DNA of 64,000 bases from Hymenobacter rigui (GTDB lineage Bacteria; Bacteroidota; Bacteroidia; Cytophagales; Hymenobacteraceae), in contig NZ_RWIT01000001.1 of assembly GCF_003944715.1 (NCBI RefSeq), positions 682,001 through 746,000 on the forward strand. Reading direction: 5' to 3'. How positions within the stretch are numbered: the first letter of the stretch is position 1; every line of letters begins with the position of its first letter. Below are positions 33,304-42,875 of this stretch, one piece after another. The notes under the pieces were generated by a model that saw only the letters and a list, made by a program, of their open reading frames with translations, searched no databases and had not been told where the DNA came from. The position numbers and the translations under genes were made by a program.

Positions 33304-35394
33304 TTAAAGGCCGGCTTCGGGTTGGGAGGCTTTGAATTTAATTACCAGCAGCGTCTGATCGTCGTGCATGGGCTGGCCTTTGCTGAATTCCGTGAGGTCG
33401 GTCAGGATCTGTTCTTTAATCTGTTCGGCGTCAAGGTAGTAGGTGCGCTCCAGCATCTGCTGCAGCCTCTCCTCGCCATATTCCTCCTGAGCACCGTTGC
33501 GGGCTTCCACAATGCCGTCGGTGTATATCACCATCACGTCACTGGGGTTGTAATCGTAAAACTGGTTTTTGATGTGTTTTTCGTAGGTGTCATTCCGGAT
33601 GATACCGAGCCCTAATCCAGCCGTACGGAAGTAGGAAACTTCCTCCTTGATGGAGTGATAATAGAGCGTGTGGCAATGTCCGGCTCGCGCAAATACAAAG
33701 CCGCCGTGCTCGTAATCAATGATATAGAGTGAGGCGGTAATAAAGGCGGCTTTCTCGAGGCAGCGGGCCAGGGCGTTGTTGGCCTGCGCCATGAATTTGC
33801 TGGGCACCGGAAACTTCTCCCGCTCGTTGCGGGCCAGCGGATTTTCCTGCATTAGGGCATGGAAAATGCCTTTCATCTGGGCCACGTGGAAGGCTGCCGT
33901 TACGCCTTTGCCCGAGACGTCGCCGATAAGCACGGCCAGGCGGCGACCCGGCAGATGCAGAAAGTCGTAAAAATCACCTCCTACCTCCGTAGCGGCCAGG
34001 GCGTGGGAGCTGATTTCAAACCAGTTGTCAATCGGCAGGTTTTTCGGAATGAGGCTGTCCTGTACCGCTGAGGCAATTTTGAGCTCATCCTGCACCCGCT
34101 GCGTGTGCATGGAGGCCTGTACCAGCTGCAGGTTTTCAATGCTGAGTACCGTCTGGCTGGCGAAGGTTTGCAGAATGCTCAGATTTTCGCGGTCAAAGCC
34201 CTGCGGGTGCTCCTTCAGCATGTATATGCTGCCGTACTGGTTTTTGCTGGAGTGCAGCGGCATTACAATCAGCGAGCCGAAGGGCAGATTCAGTCCCCGA
34301 AAGCCAGCGCTGTTGAACAGGTCATTGTTCAGGTACTCGATGTGCGAGAGGTTGTAATCGGCCAGCAGGTTGCGGATGGCCTGGGCCCGCTCCGGCTGCA
34401 TATGATGATACAGATGCGGCTCCCCGTCAACGGCAATATCCAGCCAGGCGGCATCCGCTTCAACAGTCTGAATGGCCGAGTCGAAGAACATGCGATACAC
34501 CTCCTCCGTGGTCTGGCCACGCTGAATAAGCTGTGTCAGGCGCTGCAGGCTGAGAATTTCCTCACGCTTCTGCTCAAATACGCCCGCAGTAGGAAGGTTG
34601 AACAGCGTAATCAGCAACCCCATCAGGGCATAGAAGCCGGCGAAGAAGGCGTTCAGAACCAGAAAGGTATGCTGGGTGGGGGGGGCAATCAGCTGTGGGT
34701 CGTGCTGGGTCTGCAGGAAGTAGGCGGTGAAGGCAGCCATAGCCAGAATGATGGCAATCTGGAGTAGGACGGCTTCTATTTTCTGCCGCCGGCTCAGGTA
34801 TGCCACCCATTTCTGATGGCTGCTGAGGTAAGCCCCAAATGCCGCCAAAGCCCCAAAAATAGCCGTGTTGAAGCCCCACGTGGGCGTACGGGCAAACAGG
34901 TGAATCAGTAGGGTGATGCCCAGGAGCACCTCAAACCATACCCATTGCTGCCGAAGCCTGGCCGACGCGCGAAACAGGACCAAAGAGCGCCAGGCATAGT
35001 TGGTGCGGGCCAACAGCACTACGAACAGGCCAACATTGGCAGTGTATACCACCGAAAACAGCACCGAGCGGGTTTCAGGCAGGGTGGTAGCAATTAATTG
35101 CTGGAGCAGATGCAGGCCCATACACACCGTGGCCAGCAAGCCCGGCCCAAGTACCAGCCGGCGGAGCAGCCCCACAAAATCGAGGCCCCGCAGCCGTTCG
35201 GGCATGCTGCGCTCATGAATGAACACCGCCGCCGTAAATACTGCCTGCATTACCAGCATGGGCCAGTTGGGCTGCGGACTGGTGCCCGGTAGTAGCTGCG
35301 GATGCGCGTACAAAAGTGTACAGGCCAGAAGCCCGAACCACGTCAGAAGGGAAACTGGGAACAGGAAGGGGTGGAGCTTCCGAAGAAATGACAT
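33304..35394 (-). CDS. Membrane-bound SpoIIE-type PP2C phosphatase with GAF domain
   Basis: 696 residues. Seven or so N-terminal transmembrane helices (about 10-260), a GAF domain (about 295-430), then the SpoIIE PP2C phosphatase domain (about 460-690). Catalytic metal motifs: EVGGDFYDFLHLPGRRLAVL, IGDVSGKGVTAAFHVAQMKG, GHCHTLYYH and VIYTDGIVEARNGAQEEYGE, LLVIKF. It dephosphorylates STAS Ser/Thr. The membrane and GAF parts probably receive the signal. First gene of the cassette. The signal is unknown; the helices suggest a ligand or membrane state. Confidence 0.95.
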   Translation of the reverse strand: MSFLRKLHPFLFPVSLLTWFGLLACTLLYAHPQLLPGTSPQPNWPMLVMQAVFTAAVFIHERSMPERLRGLDFVGLLRRLVLGPGLLATVCMGLHLLQQLIATTLPETRSVLFSVVYTANVGLFVVLLARTNYAWRSLVLFRASARLRQQWVWFEVLLGITLLIHLFARTPTWGFNTAIFGALAAFGAYLSSHQKWVAYLSRRQKIEAVLLQIAIILAMAAFTAYFLQTQHDPQLIAPPTQHTFLVLNAFFAGFYALMGLLITLFNLPTAGVFEQKREEILSLQRLTQLIQRGQTTEEVYRMFFDSAIQTVEADAAWLDIAVDGEPHLYHHMQPERAQAIRNLLADYNLSHIEYLNNDLFNSAGFRGLNLPFGSLIVMPLHSSKNQYGSIYMLKEHPQGFDRENLSILQTFASQTVLSIENLQLVQASMHTQRVQDELKIASAVQDSLIPKNLPIDNWFEISSHALAATEVGGDFYDFLHLPGRRLAVLIGDVSGKGVTAAFHVAQMKGIFHALMQENPLARNEREKFPVPSKFMAQANNALARCLEKAAFITASLYIIDYEHGGFVFARAGHCHTLYYHSIKEEVSYFRTAGLGLGIIRNDTYEKHIKNQFYDYNPSDVMVIYTDGIVEARNGAQEEYGEERLQQMLERTYYLDAEQIKEQILTDLTEFSKGQPMHDDQTLLVIKFKASQPEAGL

Positions 35395-35491
35395 GCAGTA
35401 ATCCTACTGAAAAAAAAGGCAGGGCGGGGGGCTGAACAGAGTAGCAAGATACAGGGTACAGCGGAAAAGTGTTGCAACCGGCCTAAGCAGA

Positions 35492-35499
35492 TAGCTTTG
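35492..35499 (+). promoter_or_regulatory. Orphan plus-strand -7 box TAGCTTTG
   Basis: Exact TAnnTTTG match with TTG 17 bases upstream (35472-35474), pointing toward the 3' end of guaB in antisense. No gene follows on that strand, so it is either chance or drives an antisense transcript. Confidence 0.2.
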
Positions 35500-35517
35500 C
35501 CCCCTACGGTAACAAGC

Positions 35518-35554
35518 CAAAAAAAGCCGACGACCCGAGGGACCGTCGGCAAGT
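35518..35554 (-). terminator. Terminator of guaB
   Basis: GCCGACGGTCC...GGGTCGTCGGC on the minus strand, then seven T, 45 bases past the guaB stop. Confidence 0.88.
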
Positions 35555-35600
35555 TTATGGGAGAAATGCCCGGTACTGCAGGTAAAACCCTGACGGACCG

Positions 35601-37097
<1,497 letters not shown>

Positions 37098-37108
37098 TTA
37101 TTGCCGGG

Positions 37109-37116
37109 CAAATCTA
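37109..37116 (-). promoter_or_regulatory. -7 promoter box TAGATTTG for guaB
   Basis: Exact TAnnTTTG match 35 bases upstream of the guaB ATG. Confidence 0.5.
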
Positions 37117-37213
37117 CGGCGAAATATTGGCTTTCCGCTTTTTAGTCAGGCTATTTTAGGCATACCAGTAGTTTCATCTGGTAAAGCAGACCCGTGTGCC
37201 GGGCGTTTTTGAC

Positions 37214-37248
37214 ACAGAAAAAACGTCCCGGGAATTTCACGGGACGTT
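37214..37248 (-). terminator. Orphan minus-strand terminator-like hairpin
   Basis: AAACGTCCCG...CGGGACGTTTTTT on the minus strand. No annotated minus-strand gene ends here. It sits in the 383-base gap between guaB and the SDR gene, so it may end a short untranslated RNA. Confidence 0.6.
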
Positions 37249-37323
37249 TCAGTCTGAGGGGAGCGGATAAAACAGAGCAGGACAAATTTCTGCCTCCTTC
37301 ATGAGCGGAGCATGAACAGAGGC

Positions 37324-37354
37324 GTTGATACCGGGAAAGTAGGTTGACACCGGG
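37324..37354 (+). promoter_or_regulatory. Direct repeats upstream of the SDR gene
   Basis: GTTGATACCGGG (37324-37335) and GTTGACACCGGG (37343-37354), one mismatch, 19-base period, about 105 bases upstream of the SDR start. Operator-like spacing of nearly two helical turns. Confidence 0.4.
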
Positions 37355-37456
37355 CAGGAGGTGAGCCGGTGAAAACCCCAGGGCAGCTTTTGCGGTTACA
37401 TCTGCCAGCCGCATTCAACCGGCTACTTATCCTTTCAACATTCCCCTCGAATAGTC

Positions 37457-38302
37457 ATGACAACCACTAAAACCTGGTTTATTACCGGTGTAAGCACCGG
37501 TTTCGGCAAAGAGCTGGCCGAATACTGCCTGAGCCAAGGCGACTCCGTAGCCGCCACCTTCCGCAAACAGGAACAGGCTGATGAATTCACGAAAAAAGAT
37601 GGTAACCGGGCTCGGGGCTTCGTGTGCGACGTGGTAAACGAGCAGCAGGTGCAGCAGGCCGTACAGGATGCTATCCAGTTCTTCGGACAGCTGGATGTGG
37701 TGGTAAATAACGCCGGCTATGGCTCCTTGGGCAGCATTGAGGAAATTGACGACGCCGAAGTGCAGCGCCAGTTCGACGTGAACGTATTCGGGCCGCTGCG
37801 GGTGCTGCGGGCGGTGTTGCCGCATCTGCGGGAACGGAGAAGCGGCCATGTGCTCAACATCACCAGCATTGGCGGGCTGAAAACCTTCCCCGGTGTGGGC
37901 GTGTACAACGCCAGCAAGTTTGCCCTGGAAGCCATTGGCGAAAGTCTAGCCCAGCAGGTAGCACCACTTGGCATCAAGGTGACCAACATTGAGCCCAGCG
38001 GCTTTCGCACCGAGTGGGCCGGCAGCTCGGCTACGTATGTGGATACCAACATTGAGGACTACCGCAGCACTGTGGGCGAGAACCTGAAAGGCATCCAGAG
38101 CTACAGCGGCAAGCAACCCGGCGACCCGCAGCGCGCCGCCAAAATCATGTTCGACGTGGTACGCCAGGAAAACCCGCCGCTGCACCTGCCGTTGGGCAAA
38201 GCCGCCGTGAAAGGTGCCCGCGAGAAGTTCACGAAGCTGGTGGATGAACTGGCCCAGGTGGCCGACCTCGGTGACTCCGCCGACTACCCCGCCGGCGAAT
38301 AG
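37457..38302 (+). CDS. SDR-family oxidoreductase
   Basis: 281 residues, the atypical classical-type SDR common as 'oxidoreductase' or 'short-chain dehydrogenase' in Bacteroidota. Cofactor motif ITGVSTGFGKELAEY (TGxxxGxG), VVNNAGYGSLG, catalytic Ser in ITSIGGLKTFPGVG, and Tyr/Lys in VGVYNASKFALEAIGESL, then IEPSGFRTEWAG. The substrate is unknown. Begins with the ATG at 37457 and terminates at a bidirectional terminator. Upstream direct repeats suggest regulated expression. Confidence 0.92.
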   Translation: MTTTKTWFITGVSTGFGKELAEYCLSQGDSVAATFRKQEQADEFTKKDGNRARGFVCDVVNEQQVQQAVQDAIQFFGQLDVVVNNAGYGSLGSIEEIDDAEVQRQFDVNVFGPLRVLRAVLPHLRERRSGHVLNITSIGGLKTFPGVGVYNASKFALEAIGESLAQQVAPLGIKVTNIEPSGFRTEWAGSSATYVDTNIEDYRSTVGENLKGIQSYSGKQPGDPQRAAKIMFDVVRQENPPLHLPLGKAAVKGAREKFTKLVDELAQVADLGDSADYPAGE

Positions 38303-38319
38303 CGCCCGATTTCTGTAGC

Positions 38320-38366
38320 CCACAAAAAAGCCGACTGCCCGTTGCTGGCAGCCGGCTTTTTTGTTG
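38320..38366. terminator. Bidirectional terminator
   Basis: AAAAAAGCCG, CTGCC / GGCAG, CCGGCTTTTTT stem with A and T runs on both sides, between convergent genes. Confidence 0.85.
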
Positions 38367-38376
38367 ATAGACGGGC

Positions 38377-39069
38377 CTAGAACTTAGCTCCCACGCTTAG
38401 CTGAAACTCCCGGATGTTGTACTCCGCATCGTACGTATAAGGGCCATTCAGGTCGCCCTCGAAGTGGGAAGCGCCCGGAATAAGCACGTTGTAGGGAGTA
38501 GTGGAAACGGTAGCCCCCAGCAGGAGCCGGTCGGTGGTGAAATACAGGCCGGGCTGAATGAAAGTGTAGCTATAGCCGTCCTTGCTCAGATTCACCATTT
38601 GCCCCACCGATACGCCCGGCATCAGCTGGCCCGACTGGCCCAGGCGTACGGCATAATGCAGGCCGAAATCGGTGCGGGCCCGACTCATCAGGCGGCTGAT
38701 GTGCTGGTTGCCATAGGCCGTAATAATGCCGTTGCTGCCGGTTTGGGTGTAGCCCGTGCGGTAGTTCAGGTGCTGCATATCCAGCCCCACCGTGCCTGAA
38801 AGCATGAGGTGTTCCGACAATGCGCGGAAGCCTTTCACCTGCATAAAGCCCGAAAACGTGTTGCGCACAGAAACCCGCCGGTCTTCTTCCGGAGACGACC
38901 GGCCCGAGGTAGGAAAATAGCTACCCCCTGACGAATTGGTGCGAAAGTCGCTGATTTTAGGACCGGCTTCAAAGTAAAAGCGCCATTTAGGAGCTGTATC
39001 CTGGGCCGCGGCTGAGTGAGCGACAATTGAAGCGCCCAACAGAGCAATAGCAGTAAAAAAGTGTTTCAT
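38377..39069 (-). CDS. Exported barrel-like hypothetical protein (230 aa)
   Basis: Signal peptide (MKHFFTAIALLGASIVAHSAAAQ), then alternating strands with aromatic residues and a C-terminal EFQLSVGAKF, the kind of end that outer-membrane barrels carry. WRFYFEAGPKISDF starts the mature part, resembling PorT/OMP_b-brl-like proteins. An ATG start at 39069 gives the signal peptide; the frame opens earlier. A Gly/Ser-rich loop (about 50-60) looks exposed. Function unknown. 122 bases separate it from the DUF2490 gene and no clear promoter is visible. Confidence 0.72.
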   Translation of the reverse strand: MKHFFTAIALLGASIVAHSAAAQDTAPKWRFYFEAGPKISDFRTNSSGGSYFPTSGRSSPEEDRRVSVRNTFSGFMQVKGFRALSEHLMLSGTVGLDMQHLNYRTGYTQTGSNGIITAYGNQHISRLMSRARTDFGLHYAVRLGQSGQLMPGVSVGQMVNLSKDGYSYTFIQPGLYFTTDRLLLGATVSTTPYNVLIPGASHFEGDLNGPYTYDAEYNIREFQLSVGAKF

Positions 39070-39191
39070 AGCACGCTGATGAAGGAAAAGTGATGTACAA
39101 TTCCTCCTAACCAATGATAGTGCCACCCTTCACTATTCAACCACAAAGGGTTCCTTTCTGGGCAATAAATACCAGAATTCCAGTAGAAAAA

Positions 39192-39968
39192 TTAGTTGCC
39201 AGCCGCTGCCAGTACTCGCCGCCAGTCGGGGTTGAAGCAGAGGCTGATCTGCATATTCTCGTTCAGTTCGGGGCGGCCTTCCTGAGGCAGCTGCACAAAC
39301 TGATTGAGGTAGCCGATTTCGAGCGAAGAGGCTTTACTGATCTGATAGCCCACGCCGGCATACGCCCGGTTCTGCTGAAAGAGCCGGCCGTTGGATTGAT
39401 GCCCAAAGCCGAGGAAAATTTCATCGGCTACCACGGCAAACGGCACGCCGCTGGTCAGTTCGCGCCCAAGCAACGGTATCGTCAGGCGCAGTTGGTAGCG
39501 CAGGCGGTTGAGGTAAGTGAAATCCTGGCCGGGGCGGAGCTGCACCCAGCGCTGTTCCAGCCGGTAGCGCTGCTGCAGCTGTACCCGGTTCTTGGCGTCG
39601 CGGAGCTGCAGTTGCTGGTAAAGCCGGTGCTCCGGGCCGGTAGCGCCGGCATAGCTGTCCTCGGCCACGTTCTGCGAGTAGGCGTAACCGCCCGTCAGCA
39701 ATAAGTTATCGGTGGCATAGTACGTAGCCCCGCCTCGGAATACGTTCTGGTAGCCCAGCTCCGAGGTGCGGGTCCGCAATACCTGTACCTCGGTGTGCAG
39801 ACCCCAGCGCTTGCTCAGGCGGGCATCACTCAGCAGCATAAGCCAGGTATTCTGACGAAGCCGGGACGAAGAAGGGGCGGAAAGCTGCTGGGCCGTGCCC
39901 GGGTGCAGCAGCAACATCAGGCTCGGCAGCAGCATCAGGCCCCGTTTAAGCAGGGTAGATGTTTGCAT
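39192..39968 (-). CDS. DUF2490 family outer-membrane protein
   Basis: 258 residues with a signal peptide (MLLPSLMLLLHPGTAQ). DUF2490 pattern: NTWLMLLSDARLSKRWGLHT, then repeated strands such as LLLTGGYAYSQNVAEDSYAG and a conserved EHRLYQQLQLRDAKNRVQLQ and QRYRLEQRW. The mid region has YLNRLRYQLRLTIPL and the end FNPDW. Probably an outer-membrane barrel of unknown role. It starts 8 bases after tandem repeats that look like an operator. Confidence 0.8.
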   Translation of the reverse strand: MQTSTLLKRGLMLLPSLMLLLHPGTAQQLSAPSSSRLRQNTWLMLLSDARLSKRWGLHTEVQVLRTRTSELGYQNVFRGGATYYATDNLLLTGGYAYSQNVAEDSYAGATGPEHRLYQQLQLRDAKNRVQLQQRYRLEQRWVQLRPGQDFTYLNRLRYQLRLTIPLLGRELTSGVPFAVVADEIFLGFGHQSNGRLFQQNRAYAGVGYQISKASSLEIGYLNQFVQLPQEGRPELNENMQISLCFNPDWRRVLAAAGN

Positions 39969-39976
39969 AGAGTAAT

Positions 39977-40010
39977 GTTACCGAATTGTTGCCTGTGTTA
40001 CCTAATTGTT
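39977..40010 (-). promoter_or_regulatory. Tandem operator-like repeats before the DUF2490 gene
   Basis: On the minus strand AACAATTaGGTAAC and AACAATTcGGTAAC, one mismatch, repeated with a 20-base period immediately upstream of the ATG. Such spacing suits a DNA-binding dimer or two sites on one face of the helix. Confidence 0.4.
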
Positions 40011-40093
40011 AATGTTAAGTTTTAAGTAGTTCTCGGTGAATGCTGTACAGCGGCGGGCGAATGTGCTGAGGAGACGAAAAGAGAGGCCATATA

Positions 40094-42649
40094 TCACAGC
40101 CCGTTCTGCTTTTTGGTGCCCCGGATGGCCTGGGCTTCCAGCGGGTTTTCGGGCCAGTAATGCTTTGGATAACGGCCGCGCAGCTCCTTCCGCACCTCAA
40201 AGTAGCTGTTGGTCCAGAAGCTGCGCAGGTCGCGGGTAACTTGGGCGGGGCGGTAGCCGGGGCTGAGCAGGTGCAGGGTAAGCGGCACGCGGCCCCCGGC
40301 CACCATTGGCGTATCCAGCAGCCCGAACACTTCCTGCAGGCGCACGGCCAGTACCGGGGCGGCCGGCTCCGAGTAATCCAGCCGAATGCGGGAGCCGGTG
40401 GGCACCTCCAGGTGCGAGGGAGCCAGCCGTTCCAGTTCCTGGCGTTGTGCCCAGCCATTGGGCAGCTGCCCCAGCAGCGCCTCCTGAAAATCAACCCGGC
40501 CCAGTTCCGCCATCGATTTTATGCCGGTCAAGTAGGGCCCCAGCCACTCTTCCAGCTCCGTGAGCAGCACCTCGTCCGATACAGCGGGCCAGTTGTCGGG
40601 AAAATGATGATGGAGAAACGCCAGCCGCTCCCGGAGCTGCTGCGCGGCCTCGCTCCACGGCAGCCGCGCAATCCCGCCCGCCCGAATGGTTCCGAGCAGT
40701 GCCGCCGTAATGGTGGCGGGCTCAGGGTTGGGCAGGTTGGTGTCGGAGAGAACAAGGGCCCCGAGGCGGCGCAGGCGGCGGGCCGTAACACGGCCGGCGG
40801 CCTCATCCCAGCGCACTTCATCCTGCGTATCCATCTGCCCGGCGAAATGCGTTTCCAGCTCCTGCCGGCTCAGCGGGGCCGCCAGGCTGGCCCGGGGCTG
40901 GGCGGCAATACCATCCAGGGCGGCCACGGCAAAAAATACATCCTGCTGCCCGAAAAACTCGGCCGGCAGGGTGGCCCGCTGCCCGCTGATGAGGCGCACC
41001 CGCTCCGGGGTTTCGCGCTGAGCCAGCCGGTCGGGGTAAGCCAGGGCGGCCAGCAGCCCGGCTACATCGGGCTCAATGGTGCCTTTAGCCCCGGCCCGGC
41101 TACGGAGCACGGCGGCGGCTTCCCGCACCCGGCGCATCCCGGCCCCATCGGGCTGCAGGCCCGGTAGCGGGGCCCGCCCGGTGCTCAGTGCCTCCAGCCT
41201 CAGCCGTAAATCGGGTGGCCCGAACGACCCATCGGCGGGGCGCAGGATGTCGCGCTCCGTGAGCAAAGCGGCTAAGGCGCAGGCCGTGGCTCCGTGCCCG
41301 ATTTCCTGCCCCCGTACCACCAAGTGCGCCAACCGGGGGGCCAGCCCGAGGCCTGCCAAAGCCCGGCCGTGGGCCGTGGGCTGCCCGTTGGGCTGCAACG
41401 CCTGTAAGCGCACCAGCAACTCGCGGGCCTGAGCCAAAGCCGGGGCCGGTGGCGCATCCAGCCAACGAAGAGCCGTGGCGTCGTAGGCTCCCCACAAAGC
41501 CAGTTCCAGAGCCAATGGGCTGAGGTCGGCGGTGAGAATTTCGGGGGCGAGGTGGTGGGGGAGGGCCTGGTATTCGGCTTCCGTCCAGAGGCGGTAGCAG
41601 GTGCCGGGGCCGAGGCGCCCGGCCCGGCCCCGGCGTTGGTCGGCGGCGGCCTGGCTCACGGGCTCGGTGCCCAGGGTAGTGAGGCCGGTGCGGGGCTCGA
41701 AGCGCGGCACGCGGGCGTAGCCGCCATCCACCACAATGGTTACGCCTTCAATGGTAAGGCTGGTTTCGGCAATACTGGTGGCTAGTACCACTTTGCGCCG
41801 GCCGGCCGGCGCTGGTTGGAGAGCGGCGTCCTGCTGCTCGGCCGGCAACTCACCATGCAGCACGTGAATATCGATGTACTCGGGCAGGCCGGCCAGCTTA
41901 TCGGCCACGCGACGCTGGTCGGCCAGGCCGGGCAGAAACACCAGCACGTCACCGGTAGCGTGGGTAGTCAGGGCTTCGCGGATGATGGCGGGCGTGAGGT
42001 CCTGGAGCTTCTCGTGGGGGCGGCTGGAAACGGTGGCGGCGCGGCGTGGGCTCAGGTAGTGGGTTTCCACCGGAAACATGCGGCCCAGGCTGCGTACCAC
42101 CGGCGCCCCAAGCCACTGGCCCAGCCGGTCAGCGTCCAGTGTGGCCGACATTATCAGCAGCCGCAAATCGGGCCGCAGCACCTGCTGGGCATCCAGGGCT
42201 AAAGCCAGCCCCAGATCGGCCTGCAGGCTTCGCTCGTGAAACTCATCGAACAGCACAGCCGCCACGCCTTCCAGGGAGGGGTCGTCCTGCAGCTGGCGGG
42301 TCAGAATCACCTCCGTAACTACCTCAATGCGTGTTTTGGCGGATACTTTACTTTCCAGCCGCATGCGGTAGCCTACCGTCTGACCCACTGGCTCACCCAG
42401 CAGCTGCGCCATGCGAGTAGCTGCCGCCCGGGCCGCTAGTCGACGTGGCTCCAGTACCAGGATGCGCCCTCCGTTGCGCCAGGCAGCTTCCAAGAGGGCC
42501 AGCGGTACTACCGTGGTTTTGCCCGCACCGGGTGGGGCCTGCAGCACCGCAGTGGTATGGTTGTCCAGCGTGCGCAGCAGTTCCGGCAGCGCCTCCAGAA
42601 TAGGAAGCTGCAAAGCGCGGAGATAATCGGGCAGGAGGGTGGGGGCCAT
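40094..42649 (-). CDS. hrpB: ATP-dependent helicase HrpB
   Basis: 851 residues. DEAH-box RNA helicase of the HrpA/HrpB type. Motif I APPGAGKTTVVP (about 39-50), motif II LFDEFHERSLQADL, motif III MSATLD, then the second RecA lobe with RVADKLAGLP and VLATSIAETSLTI (motif V) and RRGRAGRLGPGTCYRL (motif VI). The HrpB-specific C-terminal domain follows (about 520-851). Full length. Cellular role in this phylum is unclear; RNA remodelling is assumed from the family. Confidence 0.95.
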   Translation of the reverse strand: MAPTLLPDYLRALQLPILEALPELLRTLDNHTTAVLQAPPGAGKTTVVPLALLEAAWRNGGRILVLEPRRLAARAAATRMAQLLGEPVGQTVGYRMRLESKVSAKTRIEVVTEVILTRQLQDDPSLEGVAAVLFDEFHERSLQADLGLALALDAQQVLRPDLRLLIMSATLDADRLGQWLGAPVVRSLGRMFPVETHYLSPRRAATVSSRPHEKLQDLTPAIIREALTTHATGDVLVFLPGLADQRRVADKLAGLPEYIDIHVLHGELPAEQQDAALQPAPAGRRKVVLATSIAETSLTIEGVTIVVDGGYARVPRFEPRTGLTTLGTEPVSQAAADQRRGRAGRLGPGTCYRLWTEAEYQALPHHLAPEILTADLSPLALELALWGAYDATALRWLDAPPAPALAQARELLVRLQALQPNGQPTAHGRALAGLGLAPRLAHLVVRGQEIGHGATACALAALLTERDILRPADGSFGPPDLRLRLEALSTGRAPLPGLQPDGAGMRRVREAAAVLRSRAGAKGTIEPDVAGLLAALAYPDRLAQRETPERVRLISGQRATLPAEFFGQQDVFFAVAALDGIAAQPRASLAAPLSRQELETHFAGQMDTQDEVRWDEAAGRVTARRLRRLGALVLSDTNLPNPEPATITAALLGTIRAGGIARLPWSEAAQQLRERLAFLHHHFPDNWPAVSDEVLLTELEEWLGPYLTGIKSMAELGRVDFQEALLGQLPNGWAQRQELERLAPSHLEVPTGSRIRLDYSEPAAPVLAVRLQEVFGLLDTPMVAGGRVPLTLHLLSPGYRPAQVTRDLRSFWTNSYFEVRKELRGRYPKHYWPENPLEAQAIRGTKKQNGL

Positions 42650-42875
42650 AGCAGACGAGTGAGATATGCAGCGGCAAAATTGGCTAAAGCCCCGTCAACT
42701 CTCGCCGAATATAGGCAAGCAGACGACGAACAACTACCAGAATAGTAATTATGGAAGGTGTGATAATATTTTTCTTCCGATATGTATAAATTTTAGTGTA
42801 AAAAATTACAGATTTGCGCAGTGTGGGCTGCCTGATTTGGCCCGATTCTGTCCATTTATTTCTTCTATTCACTTC

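Noticed and set aside
37151..37414. 87-residue minus-strand open frame between guaB and the SDR gene
   Set aside because: It runs through the terminator hairpin, has low-complexity content and no family or start context.
37324..37436. Cobalamin-type riboswitch before the SDR gene
   Set aside because: Only loose GC-rich similarity; the B12 box and core helices could not be assembled on either strand.
42666..42875. 70-residue N-terminal extension of the Ppx-like protein
   Set aside because: It lies in AT-rich intergenic DNA, and the ATG at 42876 gives a normal signal peptide.
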